64,000 bases of DNA from Protula sp. h YS-2021 (Eukaryota > Annelida > Polychaeta > Sabellida > Serpulidae), in the NCBI GenBank assembly GCA_949752745.1, contig OX457027.1, positions 91,037,720-91,101,719 of the forward strand, in the 5' to 3' direction. Below the pieces are notes generated by a model, which made no database searches, was not told where the DNA came from, and saw only the letters and a program-made list of their open reading frames with translations. Both the position numbers and the translations under genes were made by a program. Positions 32,440 to 46,089 of this stretch are shown piece by piece; position 1 is the stretch's first letter; each line of letters opens with the position of its first letter.

Positions 32440-35060
32440 CCGATATATTGCGAAAGTGGAAAAGAGAAACTTTGCACTTATTCGAAATTTCAGCATCCAT
32501 ATCCATATTAGAATCAAATATAACACCAATGTTTTTCACTGGTTTGGTAGGGGTTGTGTCTGCGTTACCAATTATACAGATATTTTAGTGTTGTAGGCAG
32601 CAGGGGTAATCACAATCACTTCAGTCTTTGAATCATTAAGTTTTAAATTGTTGGCCGTCATCCTTGCTTTTATATCTTGACAACACAAAGTAATCTGGTT
32701 TATTGCATTATCGAGGTCTTCTGGGCTTTTTAATCTAAAGGCAACATACGATCCCGTGTTGTCAGCATATATATGAAACTGAGTATCATGTTTTCGAAAA
32801 ATGTCTCCGACCGGAAGAGTATATATTTTGTACTCCTCCGGTCCTATAATCGAACCCTGGGAGCACCATATCGTATGCGAACAACATCAGATAAAACATC
32901 GTCTATTATAATTCTTTGAACACGATCTCTATGGTAGCTCTCAAACCATTTGAGGGAGTCACATATAGTCCAATCCGCTGTTGCAGCCTGTCATGTAGTA
33001 TGGTATGATGTATTGTTTAAAATGCAGCTGAGAGGTCGAACCAAACAAGTATGACCCCATGCTTGGAGCGTCGAATATCGTTATATATTCTAATAAGAGC
33101 CGTTTCTGTACTATAGTAGGTTCTATAAGCTGACTGAAATTTATCGTGGGGATTATGATTCAGTATGTGTTTATGTACTCTGGTGGACACAGCTTTTTCT
33201 ATGACTTTGGAAATATATGGCAGATTCGATACTGGCCTGTAATTTTTCAATTTATTATTGTCTAAATTTGACTATGGTTTGACGAGAGCTTGTTTGAGCG
33301 ACTCTGGAAAATACCCAGACTCTAATGACATATTTACAATATTCGTTATAATAGGAAGTAATGAGTAATGATTCAAGGCATTGTTTCAATAGCAGGTCGG
33401 CATAAGATCAAGTTGGCACGATGCGTTACCAGAGCTTGAAATTACGCTTCGAATCCCCTTTTGTGTCGCCTGCTTAAAACTAGATAACTTTGCATGATAT
33501 ATGTTTTCACAAATGTCCACACTATTTGTAGAATGTGGTGAAAAACCATCTGATATTTCCTGAATTTTGTTGACAAAAACGTGTCGAAATTGTTAGCTAG
33601 TTCTGCTTTAGAGCTGTGACCGGGTAGGGATGAGATCGGATTTCGTTTTAAAAGTTCGTTTAAAACATTGAATAGTTTTTTTTCTGATCGGTACCACAGT
33701 TGTTAATGCGTTTGGTGTAGTACGACCTTTTAACCAATTCCACGGTTTTATATAATTGGATCAGTTTGAATTGATATACAGCTCTATGAGTTTCTAACCT
33801 GGTCTTTCTCCACAGTTTTTCGGCTCGTCTTTTGTCCGCTTTAGCTTTAATGTCTGTCTCATTAAACCATGGAACCTGAAACCTAAGAGGTATATTGGCT
33901 TGTTCTCAGGAGCATGTTTGTCAATAAGTTCACAAATAACTCTGTTGTAATCGTTTACTAGCATATCCAAATTTGTGTAGGTGTTAGTAGAAAGACATAC
34001 TTAATGTCTCTATTGAGACCTTCTATGGTTATGGATTTGTACTTATGGATTTGCAAAATCGCACTGCCTTTGTCTTTACTATCGGTCTGGACATTCTTAA
34101 GTACAGATGAACAAAACTTTGCTCAGACACGGGTTCACCAACATCACAATCAGACACTATAGAATGGTCGCATCTGGTTACAAAATAGTCCAAAATATGG
34201 CCATGCGTATGGGTAGATTTTAGAAGATGTTGTATAAGGTTGAAGGTTAAATCTGTAAACTGTCTAGTTTCTGTGCTATCCGAATCATGAAAATGGATAT
34301 TAAAATCACCAGAGATACACAGCCTACCCGAAACAGTAGCCAAGGACTCTAATAAATCACTAAAATCGTCAATGAATGACTTCCGTTGTATTCCGTTTGA
34401 TTGCGAGGGTGGGGATCTGTAGATAAGACACACAATTAGGTTTATTCCATTTACCATGCACCGTAGAACCATAGATTCAAACGAACCAGTCCGGATAAAA
34501 TTGCTCGCGACATCCGCTCATTTGATGCTGTTATGATAAATAACACCAAAGCCGCCTCCTCTTTTACCAGTATTCCATACTTTTTAAAGAGCGGAAAATC
34601 CTGCAGGTGTAGCATGCTTTAGCGCTAGACTATCCGTATTATCAAATCTTATGCAGGTTTCAGTGGGAAGGCATATGCTGAGTCGAAATTCGCATATGTG
34701 AAGGAGTATAAAATCTGATTTCTGATGTAAAGATTGACAGATAACTGAACCGAAAATAAAGCATTCATTGTTTGGTATGTGTTCTGCAATTGGAACACTT
34801 ATAAGATTTTGCGGTGAAACAGCTGATTTATGTTTACAGAAACATCTAGGTCTTGATACAACGTGATTGAATTTATCACAATATTATGTTTGCGTCCGTC
34901 TGGCCTAAAACTAGGGCGAACAATAAAGTCTGAGCTGTCAGTATTCATAGTGGTTATATTTCCAGCAGGCTCGGTATTCATGTTGCAAATAGTCACCGAA
35001 CACCACTGAAGTATGAAGAAATCGATATTGCCATTCATAGCTGAGAATGATTTCAATAAT
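32440..35060 (-). pseudogene. Decayed CR1/L2-like LINE ORF2 (endonuclease and RT)
   Basis: On the minus strand, in order: 35056-34799, open frame (MKSFSAMNGNIDFFILQWCS) likely from the endonuclease N-terminus; 34472-34029, endonuclease core (LIVCLIYRSPPS, CISGDFNIHF, ILDYFVTR); 33250-33017, RT fingers (NYRPVSNLPYISKVIEKAVS, DKFQSAYR, VILVWFDLSAAF); about 32850-32650, RT palm (GSIIGPEEYKIYTLP, FHIYADN, NNLKLNDSKTEVI); and near 32500-32440, the segment after the palm (SLFHFRNI). Multiple frameshifts and stops occur, and the catalytic YADD reads YADN. The copy ends abruptly near 32435, lacking the C-terminal region that survives in the relative at 41221-43010. Confidence 0.85.
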
Positions 35061-37300
35061 CCTGTTTAGGTATGATTGGCATTTAAGAAAGTTGAACAAA
35101 TATTCAGTATCTGACACCTAAAAGTACTTAAAATTAATTATTTTGCAAAGATCAGTTTTTATGTAAAACTCCTCTTATATCCAGATGTAAATATATTATA
35201 CAACTGAATGTCTTTCCTAACAAACCTACACTTTTAAGTCTATTGACAAAATCACGTCTGAATGTCATAAACGGCTTACAAATGTTTTTCGATCTACCTA
35301 CCCAATCATAGCATAATTATTCAAATACTTTTAGTGAGACAACAATATAGATCTTCAATTTTGGAGACCATATTGAGTTTGACTAAATTATTTTTCTCTA
35401 TCCATTTATTTAAGCGGTGTTTTTTATAAGAAATTTGAAAACTGAGGCAAAAGAGATACAGGTTTTTGGTTATTTCATCTTAATTTATTGCTTACCTTGA
35501 ATCATAAGAATAGTTTTCCAAATTTTATTAGTAATGAATACACTTGATGGGAAATAAATGCAGATTAAACAAAAGGGTGGACAATAACTAGGCATCACTG
35601 TTTTCATTGAATCAATACAAATAACACCATAATCCAATTACACATTGCTTTTAAAGGATATGATGACTCGGTTTTCCTCAAAACAGTAAAGACACAGTGG
35701 TGCTGTCAATAACTGAAGACTGGAGAATTTATTATAATCCATGTATATGGTTTCATTATCCGTAACTCTAACATTATATAAATCTAGATAGTTGTATTTC
35801 AATATAATTTAACACCCTCCATGTACCTTTTATACTGGTGCACTAATTTCTAAAAATATTTTGTGTAACAATTTAATTTGCAATATTTCGAGATAGTTTT
35901 AAGCTTATTTCAAAAAGTTTAAACTTAGATTGTTATCAAACAAGTTTAGAGTACAATGTTTCCATAAGCAGTATCACACAGGTCTAAATAAGTATACCTG
36001 TTTAGATGAGTTTTCAATAATCCTATGATGTTGTCGCTTGCAGTTCTTCGATGGAGAAATTTATCTTGCATCGACACACTGAGCAAATAAACATCGACAT
36101 ACAGTGTAAATGTGGAGTGCTCGATGATATTATAGGCATAAATGCCATTAATATCATATTTATAGAATTGCGAGAAATGCGATCTGGTTTATTTATTAAT
36201 GGAATAAACACAAACTAAGAAGTAACTCAACAGCACTTCTGTTTTAGACTGATTTGTTACTTTATAACAGATGTATATAATCGCACAGAAGTAGGGATTT
36301 ACTTTTCATATTATTAAGCTTTTGTTGTAAGTAAACGTGAGTGTACTCGTAACAATTTATACGATGATAATTAAAATTACAGACACAACCATAATGTATA
36401 ATAATATTTATACCCTATTACTAGATGTTTTGCGATCATAAAACTTCATGCCTTAAATTCGTGTCTTATAAGGAATGATAATCGCTCGCAAAAAAGTGCA
36501 TTGAATTGGGCATCTGTCAAAAGATTTGAAAGAGTGCAATTTAACTCAGTCATTTCATTCTAAATAAAATATATAATGCAAGAAAAATGTGTGTATTTCT
36601 ACGAAGCAGTCCAGTTGTAAATGAAAAAAAGTTAAAAAGTCAAAGAAAAAATCAGTTAGACATAAAATATTCCTCTGCCAAACGTAATCCTAGTTACCGA
36701 GACACGCAGCCACGGAGGAAAAAAGGAATCAGCGGAAACGCATGTCGCAGATTTAATAAATTAAGAGATTCCCTCATCTCTAATTGTCAAAATTAAGATA
36801 TTAACAGGGTTAGATCAACATCATGATTTGACATAAATAAGTTGCAAGTTTTTAGTAAAATAATCTTTATAAAAGATATTGCCTGTAGTTTTCTTGATCG
36901 AACAAAGACAGCTACGTCCCACTTGACACATACAACTGGTTAAGCAAGTGGCTGATAACATCTCGGTTGCTGAGTAACGCTTTCATAATTAGGACATAAA
37001 AGAATGATAGCAGCTTGAAAAATTTACTACGATAAGGGCTGTTGTGAGGTAAAACCATGATTGCTTGACAAGTCACAGGAGCTTTTAGCGTGTAATGCAA
37101 GAAAACATAATTTCTTTAATACTTATTTGATTGCTTAGTTTTGGCATCTCTCGCAGTTATCAACGGTAAAAGTTACATTTAAAACAAAATGGCAAACAAA
37201 TAGCGACAGGTCTACTCCCATGGACAATATTATAAAGTGTGTGTACAAAGTCTTTTTGATGGCACTTGACAATAGAGGATTGCAAGCTGAACTAATGTTT
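35061..37300. other. Unassigned AT-rich stretch
   Basis: The frame at 36587-36796 (69 codons, Lys/Arg/Asn-rich) and the minus frames at 36023-36211 and 36912-37100 have no recognised family. No gene supported. Confidence 0.35.
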
Positions 37301-37430
37301 GTATTGCTCACTTGCGAGATTTTCTAGCAAGGATAGAAGACAATGCTTCAACGCAATGCGTGTATATTTTGGCTTTAAAAGAAATGAAAAACAATACCGA
37401 TAGGAGGTTAAAAACCAAAAACATAGCATC

Positions 37431-39970
37431 ATGACTTATGCGTACACAGTGGTTCCAGATGGATTAATGCATGGCTGGCACTTTGATCTCATCCACATCA
37501 CTGCTATCGTAGTATTATCTATCAGTATATGTTGCTGTTTGATTGTCTTGTTCATCACATGCTCAGATTGCGGCATCAGAGCTTTCTTTAAGCGTCCTGT
37601 CGGCGTGCGCCTTACTGTGTATCTCGTGATGTGCAATCTCTTCTTTGCTTTATCTCATATTATCGATCATTCGTATATGCTGGCTGTGAGGAGTAATCCA
37701 CCAGATGGTATCTGTGCTGCATTTGGTTTCTTCCTCAATTATCGTCGCCTTTACCGCCATCAACGCTTTTGTTATGGTGGTCAAAAATAAAAAAGTATCT
37801 CTTGGGATCTACGATCATCGATTGTTGACCGTGGCGCTAGTAATACCATTGTGCTTTGGCATTCTGGGTGTCACGACCCGGCAGTTTGGTCCCACAGGCT
37901 CCTGGTAATTTTATCATCTTGTTACTTCAGCTTGTGTGTTTTGTCTAGCCTGTTAGGTTTTGTTATTCAGTAACCACAGTAGCCACATCTCAAAGTTTTA
38001 TTGACCCCACTTTTGTATTTCACTTATAAGCAGCATATTAGAAAATGGAAAACTGCCATTGTCACTGTTACTGTTTATGTAACTCTCCCTGTCCCTGCAA
38101 AAATATTAAAACATTTCTTGTAAAAATCGTAAAGACCATGCTTTTGTGTATTTTTGTAAATTAGCCATAAAAGTATTATTATTATGAAAACAAATGTTGT
38201 ATTGAGATTTGCTATGGATAAAATATGGACACTTTATGGTTGTCTGAATGAAATAGGTGTTACATAGATCACAGGACAAAGTTCGGACCAGTGCTTAGCA
38301 ACATACTGGGCGTCATGGTGATTTGCACGTTTACATTCAGCATCGTCTGCTACATCGCTGTTTGGATCAAACTCCAACGGGTAAAAAAATTCTCGAAATA
38401 AAAATTTCATGCAAAATATAAAATAAAATGCAACTATTAAATATTATGTTGAAATGTTTATGTATGCAAAGCTTTATTGGTGTCTCTGACATTAGTCTTG
38501 AACATTAAAGACACATGATGGGAAATGTTCCAGTAGACACTCGATGAGAAATATCATAACTAATAACTTGCAAATTGCGCACTTCAAACAAGAAGGTTCT
38601 CCTAATAAAATGGTGTTGTCTGATCAAAAACAATCATGTCATTTCCTCATTTTACATTGCAAAGTTGATTCTGCAATGTAGCGTCATATGCATTTAGTAC
38701 ATTTATTTTTTTAAGTTGTTTGGCTAGAAATGTCCTTTGTTGTCATCCGATGTTGGTGTTTTATCACTAAACTCTTCCACAGATCTTGTTGCCGTAATTT
38801 TTTCCTAACAGTTAAGCTGAAATTCAAAAGTTGTTTTAAGTGAGACTTGATGTCTCTCGATTTACTGTTTGGTTACATATTGGTAACATTTAGCTAATTG
38901 TTGTTTTCTAGTCGGTTTGATGACTAATATATTTTTAGCAATACTGAATAAAATCAATGGTGTATTTGTTTTCTGAGGCATTACAGTCGATAGTTGAATT
39001 TATTATGACGGTATTGTGTTGCATGGTAATTTCCGCAAGTACTATTTATTTCAAGTCATTTTGATTGTTTCGAATTTTTATGAGGGCCATTGCATTGCAT
39101 AATAGCTAACCGATTTGGTGTCTATTGCGAGTCATACTAATCTTTTCGGATATCATGGAGACACTGCGTTACATGGCAGCGTCCTTGCTGTCTATTACGT
39201 GTTATTCTGATACCTCAAGATTTTTATGACAACATTGCGTGATAGTGATAGTTTTGATGTCGAAGTGAGAGTTATCTGTTGGCTTTGCGTCAACATTAAT
39301 TGATCGCAGTTTTTTATTATAAAAGGGGGTAAAACTACTGTCTTTCGGAAATCTCTAAGGCTTGCGAATTCGCTATGTGCACTATAAAATTTTATTTGAA
39401 ACCATGCAGTTTAGTATTCCGCTATGGCATTAGTATTATTAACACTTTATCAATATTATAAGTATATTAAGTATCGTACATGACATGAACACTTATTCTG
39501 CATGCCTTCCATCTGTACCATTCGGACGTAATCCTCTTCTTTCCTAATTGATTTATATAAGCAAAGGGACTAGTGCCCACTAATTTTTTTGGCTTCTAAA
39601 TTTCTGTAGAATTTCAGTGTCGTTTAGTATTACAATTACGCGATAGCACATATGACTGGAGAAAATCTTCTTTCCTTTCAGACTGTAAAGCAAATTAGAA
39701 ACAACAAAGGTAGTTACAAATATTCACGGAGTGCGCGAACAATGCTGATTGTAGCAAGCGTGTATCCATTCCAGTGGTGGGCTTACACTGTTTACTGTTT
39801 TTGGATGCTGATCGACGATCCACACATCACAGTGAAAGTCTGCATGGTCATTTTTTTCTAATTTCGGTGGTTTGTTTAATCTTATAACGTACACAGTTCT
39901 CCGTGGCCAGAGGGCTGTTGGGCATGCCAGCAGCCCAGCAATCAAAAACCAACAAGAAGTAAACAAATAA
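37431..39970 (+). pseudogene. Seven-transmembrane receptor (cAMP-receptor-like), three exons, two 1-bp shifts
   Basis: Exon 1 (37431-37904) starts MTYAYTVVPDGLMHGWHFDL and encodes TM1 (HITAIVVLSISICCCLIVLF), a FFKRPVGVRL loop, TM2 and, after a +1 shift at about 37728 in a GGTTTC run, TM3 (IIVAFTAINAFVMVV) and TM4, ending GVTTRQFGPTGSW. Donor G/GTAATT lies at 37905. Exon 2 (38257-38380) continues exactly in frame (CYIDHRTKFG) and holds TM5 (ILGVMVICTFTFSIVCYIAV); donor GTAAAA. Exon 3 (39682-39970, acceptor CCTTTCAG) has SARTMLIVASVYPFQWWAYT (TM6) and, after a second +1 shift in a T7 run (39846-39852), TM7 with NFGGLFNLITYTVLR and a short tail. The topology and GPxGxWC loop recall cAMP-receptor-like GPCRs. 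The two shifts sit in T runs, so a working gene with assembly errors is as possible as a young pseudogene. Confidence 0.65.
38381..39681 (+). other. Second intron of the 7TM receptor gene
   Basis: 1.3 kb between donor CGG/GTAAAA and acceptor TTTCCTTTCAG. AT-rich, no domain seen. Confidence 0.6.
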
Positions 39971-40057
39971 ATTAGCGAACTAAACAATTCTACAATATCT
40001 CCGACAAGCCAAGCTAAAAGTTTTGACAAAAAATTGTAGTGAAAAAGCAGTTAAGCG

Positions 40058-40166
<109 letters not shown>

Positions 40167-40693
40167 AAAGTGCTTGGTTAACATATGAAGGTTCAATGCA
40201 AAATATTTCATAGTGTTCACGTGGTATGTTTTTGCAGTATGTTGGCAGACCTTCATTTTATGATTATTGACAACTTTGCACATTGTACACGACTACCAAA
40301 TGTTGCATGTGTTTAGACAACTTGTATTTCCTGTAGTATTTCGGCAAGAATTTGCTGGCATAGTTGTTCTAAAATTTAAACTCATTTTAGGTAAGAATAG
40401 TAAATTAAGAAATTTTTTTTGAGATACTAACCTTTAGTTTTTGTGAATACCCACTTCACAATAATAGCAATAAATAAGCAGAAAACAAATTGAAAGCCGC
40501 AATGCACATTTCATTTCAATTTATCGGTCATATCCCAGACCAATGTAAACGTAATACCACCCAAGAGATACTTATAGACAAAATACCACCCACAACTTTC
40601 AATTTCCGTGATCAGTTTTATCAGATTTTGATGTAAACTTAGAATATCGATCAAGGATTAAAAAAGGTTATTTACTTAGAAGATCCGAAAACA

Positions 40694-41029
40694 ATGGCGA
40701 CCCGATGCAGGAGTTCATCTAAAGACCCTGATGACATAAAAGCCATTAACAAACAGCTTAAACTTCGGCCCGAGATTACAACCATTGCCAATGGTGAGTC
40801 TCAGATCCAGAGCTGCCAGAACAATATTGAATCAATGTTGCAACAAATGCCTAAGCTGCAGAAAGAAAATGCGCAAGAAGATCTGAAGATAAACACTTTT
40901 GAGACAAGAGTTAATGCTAAATGCCACATTTTAGTATTTCAGAGTCACCGAAAATTTATGCAATCAGAGAAATGTGTCACTTCCAAAAGTATGGAATTAA
41001 AAATTGTTAGAGTGCTATTACTGACATAA
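40694..41029 (+). pseudogene. Possible LINE ORF1-like coiled-coil fragment
   Basis: The ATG frame of 111 codons begins MATRCRSSSKDPDDIKAINK and has a charged helical middle (QNNIESMLQQMPKLQKENAQ, EDLKINTFETRV). The heptad-like spacing fits the coiled coil of LINE ORF1 proteins, and LINE ORF2 pieces follow from 41221. The assignment rests on context only. Confidence 0.3.
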
Positions 41030-41220
41030 GAATACTATGTGATACCCGTAAACTTTAACAGCATCGTAAATGTACAGGAATGTCAAAAAACGCGCTAAAT
41101 TACTTAATGAAAGGTAGTAGCAACAAATACAATTGTATTTCATGCTTAAACTTGTTTTCATTTCTAAATGTAATAGATGAAAATTTCCTATTTCGCACTG
41201 TATTACAGAAATGATCGAAA

Positions 41221-43010
41221 ATGTATTCTATTTATATAACAAAGACCAAGTTTAACTGTACAGAATACGCCAATTGCAAACAACATGATGATGAAACTCA
41301 TATCGATCCCGATAACAACTTTTTAATGATACTGTCAAGGATTGTAAATATTATACTTACAATTGTAAAAATTTCTCATGTACAATTCGATATATTGATG
41401 GCTTTTCATTTATTCATTTTAACTGTAGAAAGTTATAAGTTAAATTTGATAACTTGGTTAGTTACGTTAATAGCATAGATAAAACGTTTCATATAACTAC
41501 AACTTCCGAAAGCTGGTTAAATGAAAATGACTGAAGACTATGAAACATCAACATAAATCAAAAAAGCAAAAAAAGGTGGAGGGGTTGTATTGCACACTGA
41601 TTTTAAATTTCAATTTAAAGTATCGGACCAACAGAAGTAAAGAACTACCGTCCAGTTTCTAATATTCCATACATACCAAAAATAATTGAAAAGATGTTAA
41701 GAAGTGTGAAGAAACAAATGTACGAAAATGGTCTCCACGAAAAGTTTCAATCTTCGTAGAGTTTGTCATGGAACAGAGACAGCATCGATATTCTTCTAGC
41801 ATTGGACAACAATCGCGGTATTATGATTGTAATGCAATGCTCGATTTGTCGGCAGCCTTCGACACCATAAGCCATGGTATCCTAATCCAGCGATTGCAGA
41901 AAGTCGAAGGCACAGCGCTGAGCTAGCTCTCTGAAGATCAGAATCTGTTGTTATTGACAGTGCAACATCCGGGACAATGGCTTTCTCTTTTGGCGCCCCG
42001 CAAGTGTCTATTATGGGCCCAGAGGACTATAAAATTTACACACTTCCGGTTGCAGACATCATGAAAAGACACGCTATTGACTTTTGCATCTATGCCGACG
42101 ACACCCAAAACTACCTATTATTTCCGCTGAATAATCTCAGTGACCTCGAAATCTCGAAAAACATATTAGTAAATTGTGTTGATAAAATGAGATTATGGAT
42201 GACTAAAAATAAATTTTAACTGAATGATTCGAAAACAGCGCTGATGTTAATTATCCCGCCCGCTTACAAAAATAAAGTGACATTTGGCAATATGAATATT
42301 GGTGAAGCTACAGTTATGCCTGCGGATAGCGCCAAAAAATATCGGCGTCATTATGACTCGTACATGGCAATGGATAAAGAAGTATCACAAAGGTACCAAA
42401 CATGTTTATTTCACCTACGGAATATTCGGTCCATACGTCGATTTATATATCAGGATGCCTGTGAAAAATTAGTTCATGCCTTAGTGTCTTCGAGATTAAG
42501 CTATGCAAATGCTATATTAAACGGAAATCCAAAGTACCGAATTAATCAGCTGCAGCGGATACAAAATATCGCGGCTCGTATACTTTCTGGTCACCAGAAA
42601 TTCGATGTCACACCCATTCTGAAAGAGCTCCACTGGTTACCAATTGTTCAACGAACTGACTTCAACATTTTACTACTGGCGTTTAGAGCGATAATGGATC
42701 AGCGCCTTCCTACCTTTCTGAGTTACTGAAACCCTACTGTCCAACAAGGCCTGTACGGTCCAGCATGGATAGCTTGTTGTTGTACCAAAAATCAGAACAA
42801 AATCCTATGGAGGCAGAGCATTTGTATGTTCAGCACCGCGTAAGTGGAACGCGTTGCAACCAGAGCTTCGAAAAGAGACAAACCATACACTGTTCAAGAA
42901 GAAACTCAGAACCTTTTTATTCAGTCAGGCATATCTGTGATGCATATATAGTCTCAATTATAGTATTTGCATTGTGTTTTGGGGTGTTGTCTGCTTTTTA
43001 ATTGTTCATA
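41221..43010 (+). pseudogene. Decayed CR1/L2-like LINE ORF2, internally deleted
   Basis: In order: an ORF2 start-like stretch (CTEYANCKQHDDETH), endonuclease pieces (TTSESWLNEND at about 41500, GGVVLHTDFKF), then a jump to RT (NYRPVSNIPYIPKIIEK at about 41650), RT palm (QVSIMGPEDYKIYTLPVADI, CIYADDT at 42085-42105 with the catalytic pair intact), LNDSKTALML, and the C-terminal region (RYQTCLFHLRNIRSIRRFIY, RLSYANAILNG, KELHWLPIVQRTDFNILLLA). At least four frame changes and several stops. Between the endonuclease start and RT most of the endonuclease is gone. It belongs to the same family as the minus-strand copy at 32440-35060, with which it shares GPE-YKIYTLPV. Confidence 0.85.
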
Positions 43011-43500
43011 ATATTTAAAATACTTATTGATTGTACTGTGTCTTTGAATATTTGATAGATTTTGGCGCGTAAAATTTATTTTTACAATTACAATTTACAA
43101 TTGCCAACACTCCTTAGCAATTGAAGACTTGTTAAAATGCATAAGAATTGTTTGCATAGAAGTCCAGGTTCAAATTTAGAGAGTAGTATTGAATTTCTAA
43201 ATGTTATGCTTATTTCAATGAAACATAAATCTGTGTAAAAATTTAAATTATAAAAAATCCCCCTAAAACCATGATATTCATAGAATTGTTACTGTCATGG
43301 TTTTTTCCTCTTATAAATAAGCCGATGAGAATTACTGTGGATTAAAGTACACTGACAGTATCTTCACGAATAATGTGAAATGAACATATTTAATGGTCTA
43401 CTGATTAGTGATGTTAACAATCAACCGGGTTTTTTACTTTGTAAATAAAGAAATTGGACATAATGGGCAAAAACAAGTTCACTGGTAAGAAATATTATTG
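43011..43500. other. No gene seen; short inverted repeat
   Basis: AT-rich. CCATGAT(A)TTCATAG followed by CTGTCATGG at 43268-43301 forms a weak inverted repeat. Nothing else recognisable. Confidence 0.3.
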
Positions 43501-43562
43501 AACAAACATTACAGCCTTAAAAAAGAGCTTGAAAATTTGTCTGAGGTAAATCAATCTTACGA

Positions 43563-43950
43563 CAATTTCATCAGCAAATCAAAACAACTGGGTGACAGAA
43601 ATTGTCCATTTAGATCTTTAGGAAGTTGCATATAAGTAAACCTTGGATGACAAATAGCCTAGTAAACGCCCATCATAAAAAGACAAATTATATAAAGATT
43701 TTTAAGGTGTAAAACAAGTAAAATGAAAGTAAATTCCAGAGCTGTAGAAATAAAGTGAATTTCATCCGCAAATCAAAACAACTGTGTGACAGAAATTGTC
43801 CATTTAGATCTTTAGGAAGTTGCATATAAGTAAACCTTGGATGACAAATAGCCTAGTAAACGCCCATCATAAAAAGACAAATTATATAAAGATTTTTAAG
43901 GTGTAAAACAAGTAAAATAAAAGTAAATTCCAGAGCTGTAGAAATAAAGT
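43563..43950. repeat. Tandem duplication of about 190 bp inside the LINE
   Basis: TTTCATCAGCAAATCAAAAC to AAATAAAGTGAA is followed by a nearly identical second copy starting ATTTCATCCGCAAATCAAAA at about 43759. Only a few differences are seen. Confidence 0.9.
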
Positions 43951-45035
43951 AAATTCTATTTTGAATTATTTTAAAAGGGAATTTATCTTTAGCTTCTTAG
44001 AGAAACATTATGGTAACGGCAAGAAAACTTGACAAATATTAAATTATGCACTTAAAAGAAAAGTGCAGCTCCCTACCTTTCAGACACATTTGTCAGTTCA
44101 GACGTTAAAAAAGTCATCAGCAAAATTACATAGTTAATGGGTTCATGATTTATTTTTCGAATATAGGTCCTATTGTGGCAACGAAAATTGATAAAGTGGA
44201 CGATGGTAATATTTTTGAGTACATGCAAATTAAAAATTAAAATACAATATTCCATTTAAATACAGATGAGAAAGAATTGCTAGAATTAGTAAATTCATTT
44301 AAAGTTAAAAACTGACTTGATTGTGAAGGTATCGCTATGTGCACCGTAAAGAAAATATTCACACAAATTGTAAAGCCATTTACACACATTTTCTTCATCT
44401 GGTGTGTTTTCCAATGGGATGAAAAAGATAAGGTTAAGGCTATTTAAATATGGTGAGAAGTCTAAGTTAACAATTATAGCCCTGATTCTCTGTTATATCA
44501 TTTTTCTAAGATTTTGGAAAAACTTTTTGATAATCATTTGGACAAATTTATAGAGTAACATAATGTAATTAAGGCATTGAGTGAGATTCAATATGGCTTT
44601 CGCTCAAACCGTTCTACTGCTGCAGCACTTTTACAACTCACAGAAGAATCAACTTCATCAACAGACAGAAAGTTAATGACCATTGAAGTATTCATAGGTT
44701 TGTATAAAAGCATTTGGAACAATCGATTGCAATTTTCCTCTTCAAAAGTTATATTTTTGCGGTATTAGTAGAGTATCATATGGCTATACAACAAGTTACC
44801 ACTGTCAGTGAGAGCCATGTTTATCAATTGATGGCAACGTTTCCAAAGTTTTGCATGTTTTATGTGGTGTTCCTCAAGGCTCAAGTCTTGGTCCCAAACT
44901 ATTTATATTGTATATTAATGAGTATCAATGACTTAAAATTACTTAAATTTATTCTTTTTGCGGACGGCAACTACATTTTTCTGTGGTAATGATATTTGTA
45001 AAATGTGTAAAATTATCACGAAAGAATTGTCAAAA

Positions 45036-45520
45036 TGAAATCGGTGGTTGAAATTAAACAAACTGTCATGAAATGTCAGTAAAACAAATTTCATGGTATT
45101 TGGCCTGAATAAGTATAACAACAGCAGCTTAAGCATACGTCTCGATGATGAAAAGATTTCGATTGTTAATTTCACTAAATTTCTTGGAGTCACTATAGCC
45201 GAGAAATTTAATTGGGAGGGGCATATTAATAGACTACAATCTAAATTGTCTAAAATTATAGCGATTATAGCAAATGAAATCGATAGTTGAAATTAAACAA
45301 ACTGTCATGAAATGTCAGTTAAACAAATTTCTTGGTATTTGGCCTGAATAAGTCTAACAAAGCAGCTTAAGCATACGTCTCGGTGATGAAAAGATTTAAC
45401 TTGTTAATTTCACTAAATTTCTTGGAGTCACTATAGCCGAGAAATTTAATTGAGAGGAGCATATTAATAGAGCACAATCTAAATTGGCTAAAGTTATAGC
45501 GATTATAGCAATTATGTAAT
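45036..45520. repeat. Tandem duplication of about 243 bp inside the LINE
   Basis: GAAATCGGTGGTTGAAATTA at 45038 recurs as GAAATCGATAGTTGAAATTA at about 45277, and the similarity continues through the thumb segment GTCACTATAGCCGAGAAATT in both copies. Confidence 0.9.
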
Positions 45521-46089
45521 GTCGAGTATTGACAAACAATCTTTATTCATTATTTATCATTCACTCGTCTTTCCATATATATCTCACTGTGTAGAAATAT
45601 AGTTTTGCACTTATGTATCAAATTTAAAGAAAATATACCCTGTGCAGAAAAGAGCAATTTGAATTGCTGATGGTGTTGGAAGGTATGAACACAAAAATAA
45701 TGTGTTTGTTGATTATCGCATTTGAAAATGCGTGCTATTGTAAAATTTAAAACTCTAGTAATATAGTTTAAATAGAAAGTGTAATCCCTACCATGTACTG
45801 CCCAGCGTTATTTCCTCTTTGTAAATAATGAAAGAAAAACAAGACAACAACGATATTTTAAACATGTTTATTTGCGAACTACAATTAAATTACACTGTTT
45901 AAGGTTTAAGGTTGAAGGGTATACATTTGTGGAATGTATTACCAGTCGAACCCAAATCTTTACATAACATTAATTCATTCTCAAAGTCCGATTAGTTGTA
46001 TCAGTTGTCATATATATTAAAATATTTAATTATCCATTACTTTAAATGTTTCATTATGATACTTCTCTCAGCTTTTATAAGTAATTTAT

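Larger units (their letters stand above)
43500..45980 (+). pseudogene. Decayed LINE of the CR1 group (Crack/Daphne-like) with internal duplications
   Basis: Pieces in order: linker before RT (WMTNSLVNAHHKKTNYIKIF at about 43650), RT fingers (IQYGFRSNRSTAAALLQLTE at 44586-44646), the GVPQGS-type box region near 44865-44900 (VFLKAQVLVPNYLYCILMS in one frame), LLKFILFADGN (44940-44970), and the thumb (NFTKFLGVTIAEKFNWEGHI at about 45165-45225). Stops and shifts are frequent. Two segments are tandemly doubled: about 190 bp (43563-43950) and about 243 bp (45036-45520). Near 45640 QKRAIxIAxG is seen, close to the end of ORF2. Confidence 0.7.
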
